A stretch of DNA of 32,807 nucleotides from positions 1-32,807 of the forward strand of contig JALSLV010000114.1 in assembly GCA_026988115.1 (NCBI GenBank). Reading direction: 5' to 3'. Under the pieces are notes generated by a model, which was given only the letters and a program-made list of their open reading frames with translations, had not been told where the DNA came from and ran no database searches. Origin of the DNA: Lysobacterales bacterium. GTDB lineage: Bacteria > Pseudomonadota > Gammaproteobacteria > Xanthomonadales > Marinicellaceae. The position numbers and the translations under genes are program-made. How positions within the stretch are numbered: position 1 is the first letter of the stretch; every line of letters starts with the position of its first letter. This document shows, one piece after another, positions 15,288 to 23,272 of the stretch.

Positions 15288-15450
15288 CCCAAGTCCCGAT
15301 ATAGAAATCACAATGAGAGCACAACCCATTAATGCACCTAAGAAATTGTCAAAAAGCTTAATCACCAATCAGGTGGATTTAGTTTTTGTCAATTCCTTAT
15401 GCACATCAACTGCTTGCACTCTTTATTGCGATTCTATATCGGGATTTGGG
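15288..15450. repeat. 163-bp hairpin element (MITE-like) after glnA
   Basis: The outer arms cccaagtcccgatatagaaa...(15288-15314) and ...ctatatcgggatttggg (15425-15450) pair with two mismatches and one bulge. The interior continues the fold: aattgtcaaaaa (about 15345-15356) pairs with tttttgtcaatt (about 15382-15393), and CACC pairs with GGTG around a five-base loop. Nearly the whole segment can form one long irregular hairpin. It starts three bases after the glnA stop codon. No ORF is present. A mobile miniature element or a structured 3' UTR are both possible. Confidence 0.6.
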
Positions 15451-15483
15451 TAAATTGAACGTAACGATTATTCACATTTGAAA

Positions 15484-15516
15484 AAAATGCCTGTTTGTAA
15501 AAACAGGCATTTTGGT
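15484..15516 (+). terminator. Strong intrinsic terminator between glnA and mscL
   Basis: A perfect 13-bp stem, aaaatgcctgttt / aaacaggcatttt (15484-15496 and 15501-15513), with a gtaa loop and A/T runs on both sides. It should end transcription from glnA and could work in both directions. It isolates mscL, which needs its own promoter in the 38 bases before its start. Confidence 0.85.
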
Positions 15517-15554
15517 TTAAAATCATAGCACTTATAAAAACTAGGAGAAATAAT

Positions 15555-15956
15555 ATGGGTATGATGTCAGAATTTAAAGATTTTGCCATGAAGGGCAATG
15601 TGATTGATATGGCAGTAGGTATTGTCATAGGCGGTGCATTTGGTAAAGTCGTTACGTCGTTTGTTAATGATATTATTATGCCACCAATTGGCATGATGAT
15701 TGGCGGTGTTGATTTTTCTAAGCTTGGCTTAGTTCTTCAAGAAGCCACCGCTGATTCAGATGCTGTGACTTTAAGTTGGGGTAACTGGGTACAAACTTTG
15801 GTTAACTTTTTAATTATTGCTTTTTCAATTTTTATGGTTGTTAAAGCGATGAATAGTGCCAAGAAAAAGGAAGAAGAAGCGCCTGCTGCTCCTCCAGAGC
15901 CATCAAAAGAAGAAGTTTTATTAACTGAAATTCGAGATGCTTTAAGAAATAAATAG
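15555..15956 (+). CDS. mscL: Large-conductance mechanosensitive channel MscL
   Basis: A 133-residue inner-membrane channel that opens under osmotic downshock. It has the cytoplasmic N-terminal helix [19 protein letters not shown], the pore-lining first helix [20 protein letters not shown] with MPPIG, a short periplasmic loop (about 52-75), and a second helix (about 80-99). The C-terminal bundle [15 protein letters not shown] follows a Pro/Ala/Glu linker. AGGAG eight bases before the ATG fixes the start. Confidence 0.97.
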   Translation: MGMMSEFKDFAMKGNVIDMAVGIVIGGAFGKVVTSFVNDIIMPPIGMMIGGVDFSKLGLVLQEATADSDAVTLSWGNWVQTLVNFLIIAFSIFMVVKAMNSAKKKEEEAPAAPPEPSKEEVLLTEIRDALRNK

Positions 15957-15982
15957 TTTCTCACAGCATCAAGTAATAAAAT

Positions 15983-16009
15983 AAGCCTCATTATTAATGG
16001 GGCTTTTTT
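15983..16009 (+). terminator. Intrinsic terminator after mscL
   Basis: aagcctcat-tatta-atggggctt forms a nine-base-pair stem with one G-T pair, followed by a T-run at 16004-16009. The T-run ends exactly at the start codon of the next gene (16010), so the terminator occupies the place of that gene's ribosome site. Confidence 0.85.
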
Positions 16010-16504
16010 ATGTCATTTGAAATAACACAAATACCAACAAAGAATAAAGCTAAGTTTTATGCTCTGTTACAAAAACAAGCTCAGGCATTATTAAGCACTG
16101 AAACCAACCTTATGGCAAACGCTGCCAATCTATCAAGCTTGCTATTTAATTCCTTAACTCAGGTTAATTGGGTTGGGTTTTATTTCAAAAGCGATAATGA
16201 GTTGATTTTGGGGCCTTTTCAAGGACAAGTCGCTTGCACACGAATACCCATAGGACAAGGCGTATGTGGAACGGCCTTTAGTGAGAACAAAACCGTTCGC
16301 GTTGCCGATGTGAATGCTTTTGCTGGGCATATTGCCTGTGATGCTGCCAGTGTTTCAGAAATTGTTATGCCTTTAACAATTAACAACAAAACAGTTGGTG
16401 TTTTGGATATTGATAGCCCAATTCCGAGTCGGTTTGATGAACAAGACCAGCAGCAACTTGAAGCCATTGCTCAAATATTTTGCCAGTCGGTAGCATTAAG
16501 TTGA
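16010..16504 (+). CDS. msrC: Free methionine-R-sulfoxide reductase (GAF domain, fRMsr)
   Basis: A 164-residue single GAF-domain enzyme that reduces free methionine-(R)-sulfoxide. The three conserved cysteines are at 76 (VACTRIPIG), 86 (GQGVCGTAF) and 110 (GHIACDA), in the standard order for the catalytic/resolving set. The family opening LxxETNLMANAANLSSLL and NWVGFYF are present, as is the end GVLDIDSP..FDEQDQQQLE. Length is normal. The start codon lies directly against the T-run of the mscL terminator with no Shine-Dalgarno sequence; no other in-frame ATG occurs before the conserved core except Met35. Confidence 0.9.
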   Translation: MSFEITQIPTKNKAKFYALLQKQAQALLSTETNLMANAANLSSLLFNSLTQVNWVGFYFKSDNELILGPFQGQVACTRIPIGQGVCGTAFSENKTVRVADVNAFAGHIACDAASVSEIVMPLTINNKTVGVLDIDSPIPSRFDEQDQQQLEAIAQIFCQSVALS

Positions 16505-16589
16505 ACTTTTGGTCTTAAAATTTTAACCTTGTTTTATTATTAGTCGATTTTATTTTGCGTTAAGACTACACTTAAATCATCAAAACTAA

Positions 16590-16598
16590 TGGTACAAT
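16590..16598 (+). promoter_or_regulatory. Extended -10 promoter, predicted leaderless start
   Basis: TGGTACAAT (extended -10 TGn plus TACAAT) ends seven bases before the ATG of the DUF2157 gene at 16606. No Shine-Dalgarno sequence is visible, so the mRNA is expected to begin at the start codon. The -35 region is poor, as usual for extended -10 promoters. Confidence 0.5.
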
Positions 16599-16605
16599 AA
16601 AAAGC

Positions 16606-17559
16606 ATGAACAAAAGAACTCAATTGCTCACCTGGCAACAACAGGGTCGTATTAAGGATATAGATAAAAGTCTTGAAGTCACACAGGCTAATATTGAACC
16701 CAAGACATGGTTCGACTTTATCAGCAAAAGCTTAATTATTTTAGGGTTTGTTTCACTGGCACTCGGTATTATATTCTTCTTTGCCTACAACTGGGATGAA
16801 ATGACCAAAATGACAAAGTTCATATTGGTGCAAGCCTTATTAGGACTCAGTGCCGTGTTTTATACACAAACACAAAAACACTCACACACTTCAACCGGCA
16901 TCCTGTTGTTTATGGCTTTACTTATTGGTGCTTTGCTAGCTCTATTTGGTCAAACTTACCAATCAGGTAAAGATCCGTGGCAATTATTTTTACTGTGGAC
17001 TGTATTTGTTACTCCACTTGCGGTTGTTTCAAAAAACAGTGCTTTATGGATTTTGTGGTTGGCATTAATTAATTTAACTGTGTATTTATACATCGATATT
17101 TATCGTTGGTTTTCTGGTTTTTTGTTTTCTTTTAACGGCACTTCAGTGGTTTTTGCCCTTATCAATTCGCTGGCAGCCCTGTTGTTTTATTTTGCTCTCA
17201 AAACGCCTAAAAGCTTGTCTTTTTACGTTGCGATATTGAGTGCTTTCTTTGCTTTTACTTGGGTTGGCTTTTTTGCCATGTTTGATAGCAAATTTAGCCT
17301 TGCTTTTATTTTCTTATACCTGCTGTGGATGGCATTGAATTATTTTTTATTCAAAGTAAAAACGCTTGATGTTTTGGTTTTATCGGCTTGGTCATTATCA
17401 GCAATAGCTTTCATCATGTTTGCCCTCACGCGTTTATTTGCCGATGCCTTCAATGCCACTACCTTATTATTTTTCAGTATTGCATTAATTGCCATGACGG
17501 CATTTGCCAGTAAGTGGCTTATGCAATTGCTCAAGCAATCGCATGGAGAGTTGTCATGA
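16606..17559 (+). CDS. DUF2157 domain membrane protein
   Basis: A 317-residue protein with a short soluble N-terminus (LLTWQQQGRIKDID, then KTWFDFISKSLIILGFVSLAL) typical of DUF2157, followed by about nine or ten membrane helices. Function is unknown. Its stop overlaps the next gene (DUF4401-GDYXXLXY) by four bases, ATGA, so the two proteins are translationally coupled. The same pair is found in other Proteobacteria, either as separate genes or with the GDYXXLXY part on its own. Confidence 0.85.
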   Translation: MNKRTQLLTWQQQGRIKDIDKSLEVTQANIEPKTWFDFISKSLIILGFVSLALGIIFFFAYNWDEMTKMTKFILVQALLGLSAVFYTQTQKHSHTSTGILLFMALLIGALLALFGQTYQSGKDPWQLFLLWTVFVTPLAVVSKNSALWILWLALINLTVYLYIDIYRWFSGFLFSFNGTSVVFALINSLAALLFYFALKTPKSLSFYVAILSAFFAFTWVGFFAMFDSKFSLAFIFLYLLWMALNYFLFKVKTLDVLVLSAWSLSAIAFIMFALTRLFADAFNATTLLFFSIALIAMTAFASKWLMQLLKQSHGELS

Positions 17560-19148
17560 AAGAAATTAAAAAATTATGGCAACAATTGAGCCAAGCCAAT
17601 CTTGTTGACGGTGATTTTTCTGAAACTTTAGAACTTGAAAAACCTTGGTTCTTGCGTTTATTGCAAGGGGTAGCGGGTTGGTTTGCAGGTTTTTTGATGT
17701 TAGGCTTCTTTGCCCTCATGTTTTCGGAATTATTTAACAAAGACTCTCGATCAGCGTTAATGGTAGTAGGTGTTTTATGTTCGGTAGCTGCGTATTTAAT
17801 TTTTAAAAGTAAGAACAATGACTTTCTGAATCAACTGGCAATGGCATTAAGTTTAGCTGGACAAATAATGTTTGCTTTTGCTGTATTTGAGAGTATTTTT
17901 CGTATAAGCAGTTCTGGTCTTTTTATTTTGGCAACATACCAAATGGTCTTGGTGTTTTTATTACCAAACTACATGCATAGATTATTAACCGCTGGCTTTG
18001 CCTTAATCGCATTTGTCACTGGCTTGCACGAATTGGGATTGGCAGGAATAGGTTCTTCAGTGAGTGCTGTGGCTTTAAGCTTAATCTGGCTTAAAGATAC
18101 AAAATGGGGGAAATATCAGCAACTTTGGGAGCCAATTGGTTATGGAATTTCTATTTCTTTGGTATATAGCCAAGTTTTTTTACTGAGTCAACGTTACATG
18201 TTTAGTTATAAATACATTGAAGACGAAAGTTGGCTGCTGACTCATGCCACCTTAATCAGCAGTTTGCTGGTATCTTTGGTGTTTATTAACCTCGTTTGGG
18301 TCACGCTTAAAGAGTTTAAGGTGCCATTAAAGTCAAAAGAAACAGTATTAGCACTGGTGTTTTGCTGCGTTGTTGTTGCCATGAGCTTTTACATTATTGG
18401 CATGAGTACAGGGTTGCTGCTTATGCTATTGGGATTTATCCGTAACCGTAAAGTCTTGATAGCGATAGGTGTTTTTTCTGCCTTGGGTTTTATCTCCTGG
18501 TATTATTATAACCTGCAGGTGACTTTATTGGTAAAATCTGTGTTACTAATGGCTGTTGGTGTCGCCATGTTCGCCGCTTATGCGTTGTTTAATCACCTTT
18601 ATTCGCCCAAGAAAAGTACTAAAGAATCCTCTTTTAAATTTTCTCAACCAACAACAAGCCAATGGGTGGTTGTAGCAACAGTTGTGTTAATACTTGGTGC
18701 GGTCACAGTTAATATTAACAAAAAAGAAGACTTGATTGCACACGGAGATAAATTGTTGTTTCCATTAGCCCCTGTTGACCCACGTTCACTTATGCAAGGC
18801 GACTACATGCGGTTGCGTTTTGATTTAGCCAACAAAATTTCAACAAAACTAAGGCAAATCAATGAACAAAACACCATTGAACAGTCTACTGGGTTTGCTG
18901 TTATTGAAAAAAATGAAAACAATGTGGTTCAATTTATTGATTTATATCACAACCAAGGGATTAGCAAAAAACAAATCCTGATTCCCTATAAAAAGCGGAA
19001 CTTTCAGGTAGGCTTTACCACCGATGCTTTTTACTTCCAAGAAGGCAAGCGAAACCACTACCAACAAGCCCGCTTTGGTGAGTTTCGTTACAAAAATGGC
19101 GAAATGTTATTGGTTAATATGGTGGATAAAGACTTTAAAGTTTTATAG
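17556..19148 (+). CDS. DUF4401 membrane protein fused to a GDYXXLXY domain
   Basis: A 530-residue protein with two parts. The first, about residues 1-365, has an N-terminal soluble helix (KKLWQQLSQANLVDG), then about ten membrane helices opening WFLRLLQGVAGWFAGFLML, matching DUF4401. The second, from about residue 378, begins with a further membrane helix and contains LLFPLAPVDPRSLMQGDYMRLRFD, where GDYMRLRF fits the GDYXXLXY signature with the final tyrosine replaced by phenylalanine. In many genomes these are two genes. The ATG at 17556 with GGAGAG before it is preferred to the longer reading frame. Function is unknown. Confidence 0.85.
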   Translation: MKEIKKLWQQLSQANLVDGDFSETLELEKPWFLRLLQGVAGWFAGFLMLGFFALMFSELFNKDSRSALMVVGVLCSVAAYLIFKSKNNDFLNQLAMALSLAGQIMFAFAVFESIFRISSSGLFILATYQMVLVFLLPNYMHRLLTAGFALIAFVTGLHELGLAGIGSSVSAVALSLIWLKDTKWGKYQQLWEPIGYGISISLVYSQVFLLSQRYMFSYKYIEDESWLLTHATLISSLLVSLVFINLVWVTLKEFKVPLKSKETVLALVFCCVVVAMSFYIIGMSTGLLLMLLGFIRNRKVLIAIGVFSALGFISWYYYNLQVTLLVKSVLLMAVGVAMFAAYALFNHLYSPKKSTKESSFKFSQPTTSQWVVVATVVLILGAVTVNINKKEDLIAHGDKLLFPLAPVDPRSLMQGDYMRLRFDLANKISTKLRQINEQNTIEQSTGFAVIEKNENNVVQFIDLYHNQGISKKQILIPYKKRNFQVGFTTDAFYFQEGKRNHYQQARFGEFRYKNGEMLLVNMVDKDFKVL

Positions 19149-19159
19149 AGAACTGTCGC

Positions 19160-19462
19160 TTATTCTGGTTTAACATGCCGCCCAACCAACAGTGGTATGG
19201 CTTTATTTAACCAATATTCTGGACTGATTGCACCGCTTGACATACCGCCGTGTTTAAATCGATTCACAACAAAAGGCTTGTTGTCGTGAATCGAGTGCCC
19301 CGTTACTTCTTGGTAAGTGCTTTTTATTAACTTTTGTAAATCCTTAGCACTTGCAGGCATTTCAACCACCTCTAATTGATCCTTCATCTCACGCCAAAGA
19401 TAAGGATCGCCCCTAAGCCCCCATTGAACGGGTTCATCAATAAATATTTCAGACACTTTCAT
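19160..19462 (-). CDS. Small conserved hypothetical protein
   Basis: A 100-residue soluble protein I cannot name. Distinct stretches are WGLRGDPYLWREM (about 14-26), SIHDNKPFVVNRFKHGGMSS (about 57-76) and a C-terminal PLLVGRHVKPE. It follows hemF by 38 bases on the same strand and probably ends the haem operon. It converges with the DUF4401 gene with an 11-base gap. The composition matches the host. Confidence 0.75.
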   Translation of the reverse strand: MKVSEIFIDEPVQWGLRGDPYLWREMKDQLEVVEMPASAKDLQKLIKSTYQEVTGHSIHDNKPFVVNRFKHGGMSSGAISPEYWLNKAIPLLVGRHVKPE

Positions 19463-19500
19463 TTTTTATAACAGACCTTTTGTATTACTTGCTTTTAAAC

Positions 19501-20400
19501 TTAAACCCATTCTCGTGGTTTTAAATAGTCGTATAACTTTGCCTCTTGAGAGTCCTTTTCGGGTTGGTAGTTGTAGCGGAAAGAGACCTCTGGAGGCATG
19601 GACATTAAGATGGATTCGGTGCGTCCGCCGGATTGCAGACCGAACAATGTGCCGCGGTCATAGACTAAATTAAATTCCACATAGCGTCCACGGCGGTATT
19701 TTTGGAAGTCTTTATGTTTTTGTTGAAAAGGCGTGTTTAGGCGTTTTTGAACGATGGGAATATAGGCATCGACAAAGGCATTGCCGATGGCTTGAATAAA
19801 GGCAAAAGATTTTTCAAACCCCCACTGGTTTAAATCATCAAAAAACAAACCACCGACCCCACGCGTTTCTTTGCGGTGTTTGAGGTAAAAGTATTCGTCA
19901 CACCACGCCTTAAATTTTGGGTAAACTTCTTGCCCAAAGGGTTCGCACGTGGATTTGGCTGTTTTATGCCAATGAACAATGTCTTCATCAAACGGGTAGT
20001 AAGGGGTTAAATCAAAACCACCACCGAACCACCATTTGTTGTCCTTTTTCCCTGTGGTGCGAAACACGCGAACATTGGCGTGCGAGGTTGGAATAAAGGG
20101 ATTGTCAGGATGAATAACGAGTGAAACACCGCTGGCTTCAAAACCAGCACCCGCCAAATCAGGACGTTTAGCCGTTGCAGACCCGGGCATTTTATCACCC
20201 AAAACATGGGAAAAATTTACACCAGCAGATTCAAAAACCTCTCCGCGTAACACTCGCGTTCTTCCACCGCCGCCATTGGCGTGTTGCCAAGCATCTTGTT
20301 GGAATATTTGTTTTGGCTCTATGGTTTCTAAATGGGCACAAATGTCATTTTGCAAACCTTTTAAATAGGCAATGACTTGTTGAAACTGTTTATCATTCAT
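19501..20400 (-). CDS. hemF: Coproporphyrinogen III oxidase, aerobic
   Basis: A 299-residue oxygen-dependent enzyme that decarboxylates coproporphyrinogen III to protoporphyrinogen IX. Signatures are [32 protein letters not shown] with the catalytic histidines, [29 protein letters not shown], and [20 protein letters not shown]. The length equals the enterobacterial enzyme when the ATG at 20400 is used; this start overlaps the end of hemY by eight bases. A longer TTG start at 20424 would lie inside hemY and is less likely. It implies aerobic haem synthesis. Confidence 0.97.
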   Translation of the reverse strand: MNDKQFQQVIAYLKGLQNDICAHLETIEPKQIFQQDAWQHANGGGGRTRVLRGEVFESAGVNFSHVLGDKMPGSATAKRPDLAGAGFEASGVSLVIHPDNPFIPTSHANVRVFRTTGKKDNKWWFGGGFDLTPYYPFDEDIVHWHKTAKSTCEPFGQEVYPKFKAWCDEYFYLKHRKETRGVGGLFFDDLNQWGFEKSFAFIQAIGNAFVDAYIPIVQKRLNTPFQQKHKDFQKYRRGRYVEFNLVYDRGTLFGLQSGGRTESILMSMPPEVSFRYNYQPEKDSQEAKLYDYLKPREWV

Positions 20401-21586
20401 CTTGTTCAATTGTGTTGTTATCAATTAATGCTATTTGACTGCTTTGACCTGTGGCTTGTTTGTAAGCTTGCAGTGCATTGTCAGTTTCACCAACCGCTTC
20501 AAAATATTGTGCCATAAGTTTATAGGTCTCGGGTTCTGGATTCAGTTCTAAACTTTTTTGCAAGTAAGATTGTGCCTTGCCCCATAGCTTATGGTCAAGA
20601 CAAAGCTTGCCAAGTATTTTTAATAATTCAGCGTTCTCAGGGTTCTTTTTCAACCATTTTTCAGCTATTTTTATTTTGTTTTCATTGCTTATGTTGAGTT
20701 GCCCCCACACTTTGAGTAACGGTGTGGACAAATTTTTGGACAACAACTTTTCACTCATTGATGCCACTTCATCATACATGCCTAGTTTTAGACCATTTTC
20801 GGCATAAGCATGAATGTAGCTTAGGTCTTGCTTTTGTTGTTTGCTTAATGAATCCCATGTGGCTTGCAGTTGCTCTTGATTTTGGGCAAAATTCAGTTGC
20901 TGAGAAATGGAATGGTGGGTCAGTTGAATTGCTTTATCCTCAGGAAGAACAGCCAATTTTTGTACCTTGGGTAAAATATCGCGCAATTGCTGCCATTGCC
21001 CTGCATTTTGACTGGCTTGAGTCATTAGGTGCAATGCTCTTGGATTGTTTGGGTAGCTTTGCAGGATGCGTTGGAGCAAATTGATGGCTTTTTCATTTTC
21101 TCCTATTTTTACCCACAACTCACAACGCGTTAAGTCAACGGTTAATGGATTGTCCGTATTGAGCTCTGCTTCATCCAAATAGCTAAAGGCTTGATCTAAT
21201 TTATTTTGTGCCACCGCCGCACGTGCTGCTGCCATGTAACTCAGCTCGGGTGTTGGGCTGTTTTTTGCCGAACGAACCAGAAGTTTTTCTGCCACTTGCC
21301 ACTTGCCTTCTGATAATGCCAGCAAGCCTTTAGCAAAGGCTTTTCGTGAACGGTTTGAGGTGAATTTGCGCTTGGTTTTTTGTGGAAGGCGAATAATAAA
21401 AATCACCAACCAAAGAGCAATAATTAATGCCAGAATTAAAAAAGCAGCGGTTAATACTTTAAGCTCAATTTCATAGCCTGCAAATTCAATAGAAATAATC
21501 CCAGGGTGTTTCATTAACCAAGGCGTAACAAAAGCCGTTGCCAGTGCTAAAGAAAGGATAAAAACAATGTTGAGTATTTTTTTCAT
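20393..21586 (-). CDS. hemY: HemY family TPR membrane protein
   Basis: A 397-residue protein with two N-terminal membrane helices (about 3-21 and 41-68, separated by [16 protein letters not shown], the conserved HemY loop) and a TPR-rich region (about 85-390) with repeats such as [39 protein letters not shown] and [20 protein letters not shown]. This is the proteobacterial HemY of haem clusters, not protoporphyrinogen oxidase. Its precise role is unknown, perhaps as a scaffold. It starts three bases after the hemX-like stop and overlaps hemF by eight bases. Confidence 0.92.
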   Translation of the reverse strand: MKKILNIVFILSLALATAFVTPWLMKHPGIISIEFAGYEIELKVLTAAFLILALIIALWLVIFIIRLPQKTKRKFTSNRSRKAFAKGLLALSEGKWQVAEKLLVRSAKNSPTPELSYMAAARAAVAQNKLDQAFSYLDEAELNTDNPLTVDLTRCELWVKIGENEKAINLLQRILQSYPNNPRALHLMTQASQNAGQWQQLRDILPKVQKLAVLPEDKAIQLTHHSISQQLNFAQNQEQLQATWDSLSKQQKQDLSYIHAYAENGLKLGMYDEVASMSEKLLSKNLSTPLLKVWGQLNISNENKIKIAEKWLKKNPENAELLKILGKLCLDHKLWGKAQSYLQKSLELNPEPETYKLMAQYFEAVGETDNALQAYKQATGQSSQIALIDNNTIEQDE

Positions 21587-21589
21587 GGG

Positions 21590-22567
21590 TTATTTAATCC
21601 CGAATTTTCCATCAACTTCCGTTTTTTGCGTTGATTTTGGTGTTGATGGAGCAATATTTTGCGTCTTTAATGCGTTCAGTTGCTTAACAATGTTTTGCGC
21701 ATGGGTTGGGTATTGATTTAATAAGCGTGTTGTCAGTTTTTCAATTGTTGACTGCCATTGGTGTTGGTTGCCAGTTTCCAGTGCCAATTGCACTAAATCA
21801 AACTGCTTAAGCACGGCATACAAAGGAGTTACCGATTGTTTGTTTGCTTGTTTTTTTTCTATCTTTTTTACCACAATCAGTTTTTCATACCACGCGCCTT
21901 CTTTTTTTGGTTCTTGTTTCGTTTCTTTAACAGGCACAGCTTCTGGTTTTAGTTGTGAGGCTTGGATAGCCAACTGTATTAATTGCTCTTTGATTTTAGG
22001 GCGCTTATTGGTTTGTGCTTGAAGCGGTTGCTGGTTTTGCTTGGTGCTGCGTGTTTGTAATTCAGTAAATTTTGCAGAGAGTTGTTGGTTTTGTGCAGTC
22101 AAATCATCAACTCGTGTACTTAAGTGTTCAATCAGGCTTTGTTGATTACTTATTTTTTGTTCCAGTGTTTCAAGTTTAATCTTTTCCACAACAACAGCAG
22201 GTTTTGCCTCTTCAACATTAACTTCCGTTTGGTTTAAGGTTTGCTCTAATTTTTTTGCCGATTCTGCCGATGTGGTTTGTTCTTTTATTGAAGGCATGAC
22301 TTCTGATTTTGTTTCTACGGCTTCTTTTGCGTCATTTCCCTTCGTAACTGCTTGCGAAGTTTTCGATTCCAGCGTTTTATCAACAAGGCCTTGAGCGGAT
22401 GATTGGGTTTCTTCAAAATTGTCAGAAGCAATAAGGGCATCTTTTTGAGCTAAAAGTGTGCTGGAAAATACCAACAACAAACATAACAAAATGGTGTGGC
22501 GTTGCGATTTAAATGCAACAAAAGAATAAAAACTCTTTTGAATAACGGTCGTTTCTCTTATAGTCAT
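21590..22567 (-). CDS. HemX-like membrane-anchored coiled-coil protein
   Basis: A 325-residue protein with a cytoplasmic N-terminus of about 24 residues, one membrane helix (about 25-41, TILLCLLLVFSSTLLAQ), a Glu/Lys/Ser-rich linker, a coiled-coil region (about 125-172, KIKLETLEQKISNQQSLIEH onwards), a Gln-rich linker, and a small helical C-terminal domain (about 230-305, PLYAVLKQFDLVQLALETGN). Position before hemY in a haem cluster and this layout fit HemX, but direct sequence similarity is weak and the catalytic SUMT fold is absent. A TATAAT on the minus strand (22595-22600) is a plausible -10 for the whole operon. Confidence 0.6.
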   Translation of the reverse strand: MTIRETTVIQKSFYSFVAFKSQRHTILLCLLLVFSSTLLAQKDALIASDNFEETQSSAQGLVDKTLESKTSQAVTKGNDAKEAVETKSEVMPSIKEQTTSAESAKKLEQTLNQTEVNVEEAKPAVVVEKIKLETLEQKISNQQSLIEHLSTRVDDLTAQNQQLSAKFTELQTRSTKQNQQPLQAQTNKRPKIKEQLIQLAIQASQLKPEAVPVKETKQEPKKEGAWYEKLIVVKKIEKKQANKQSVTPLYAVLKQFDLVQLALETGNQHQWQSTIEKLTTRLLNQYPTHAQNIVKQLNALKTQNIAPSTPKSTQKTEVDGKFGIK

Positions 22568-22609
22568 AATACTAGATAAGTGATAAATAATTGTATTATA
22601 CCTTAAACC

Positions 22610-22714
22610 ATGAACAAGACCTTAGAAAAAGATAAAAATCAGATTGCTGATTTGTTAAAAAATGCAACAAACCAAGCACAAAGACATAGAAAAATTAAAC
22701 AACAAAGGCGTTGA
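22610..22714 (+). CDS. 34-codon ORF in frame with pgpA, ended by a single TGA
   Basis: This very short ORF begins ATGAACAAG and encodes a charged peptide (MNKTLEKDKNQIADLLKNAT, ending HRKIKQQRR) stopped by TGA at 22712-22714. The same frame continues open into the pgpA start at 22769 (VSLWANGKISSISQLEQQMS). A TATTAT (22594-22599) ends ten bases before its ATG. It may be an independent small protein or leader peptide, or the front of a gene broken by a nonsense mutation. No function can be given. Confidence 0.35.
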   Translation: MNKTLEKDKNQIADLLKNATNQAQRHRKIKQQRR

Positions 22715-22768
22715 GTTAGTCTTTGGGCAAATGGTAAAATTAGTTCAATTAGTCAACTAGAGCAGCAA

Positions 22769-23272
22769 ATGTCAGAACAAAAATTCATCACACCACCAAA
22801 AGAAGTGGCACTTAAAACAACGGCAGGATTTTTTGCTTTTGGTTTCGGCTCTGGCTTAGCGCCTTTTGCACCAGGTACATTTGGCACAATAGCAGCCATT
22901 CCATTCTATTTGGTTTTGAAAGAATTTTCATGGCCGATGTATGCGTGGCTAGTTTTTATCGCCTTTGTTGTTGGTGTAAAATTGTGTAATGTCACCGGTG
23001 GACGATTGGGTGTGCATGATTATGGCGGCATTGTTTGGGATGAGTTTGTTGGTTTGTGGATTACCCTATTCTTAATTCCTTTTTCATGGCAAAATCTGGT
23101 GCTCGGTTTTATAGCCTTTCGATTTTTTGATATTATTAAGCCCTTTCCTATTGGTTGGTTAGACAAGCGTGTCTCGGGTGGATTTGGCGTTATGATTGAT
23201 GATGTTTTAGCTGGCGTTTACGGCATGCTTGTTATGTTGCTTGCAGATAAATACCTGCCGCATTATTTTTAA
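22769..23272 (+). CDS. pgpA: Phosphatidylglycerophosphatase A
   Basis: A 167-residue inner-membrane enzyme that removes phosphate from phosphatidylglycerophosphate to give phosphatidylglycerol. Conserved parts are GSGLAPFAPGTFGT (27-40), GVHDYGGIVWDEFVG (81-95) with the acidic residues, FFDIIKPFPIGWLDK (119-133) and GGFGVMIDDVLAGVYG (137-152). Four membrane segments are likely. It is often found behind thiL in other bacteria, but thiL is absent here. Its 3' end overlaps the convergent AEC transporter stop by four bases. Confidence 0.95.
   Translation: MSEQKFITPPKEVALKTTAGFFAFGFGSGLAPFAPGTFGTIAAIPFYLVLKEFSWPMYAWLVFIAFVVGVKLCNVTGGRLGVHDYGGIVWDEFVGLWITLFLIPFSWQNLVLGFIAFRFFDIIKPFPIGWLDKRVSGGFGVMIDDVLAGVYGMLVMLLADKYLPHYF

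Noticed and set aside
20722-21084. 120-residue plus-strand ORF
   Set aside because: It is antisense to hemY, whose TPR protein is well supported; no start signal.
22712-22714. TGA before pgpA as a selenocysteine codon
   Set aside because: PgpA has no need of the extra N-terminus, no SECIS-like hairpin was obvious after the TGA, and a leader peptide or decay is simpler.
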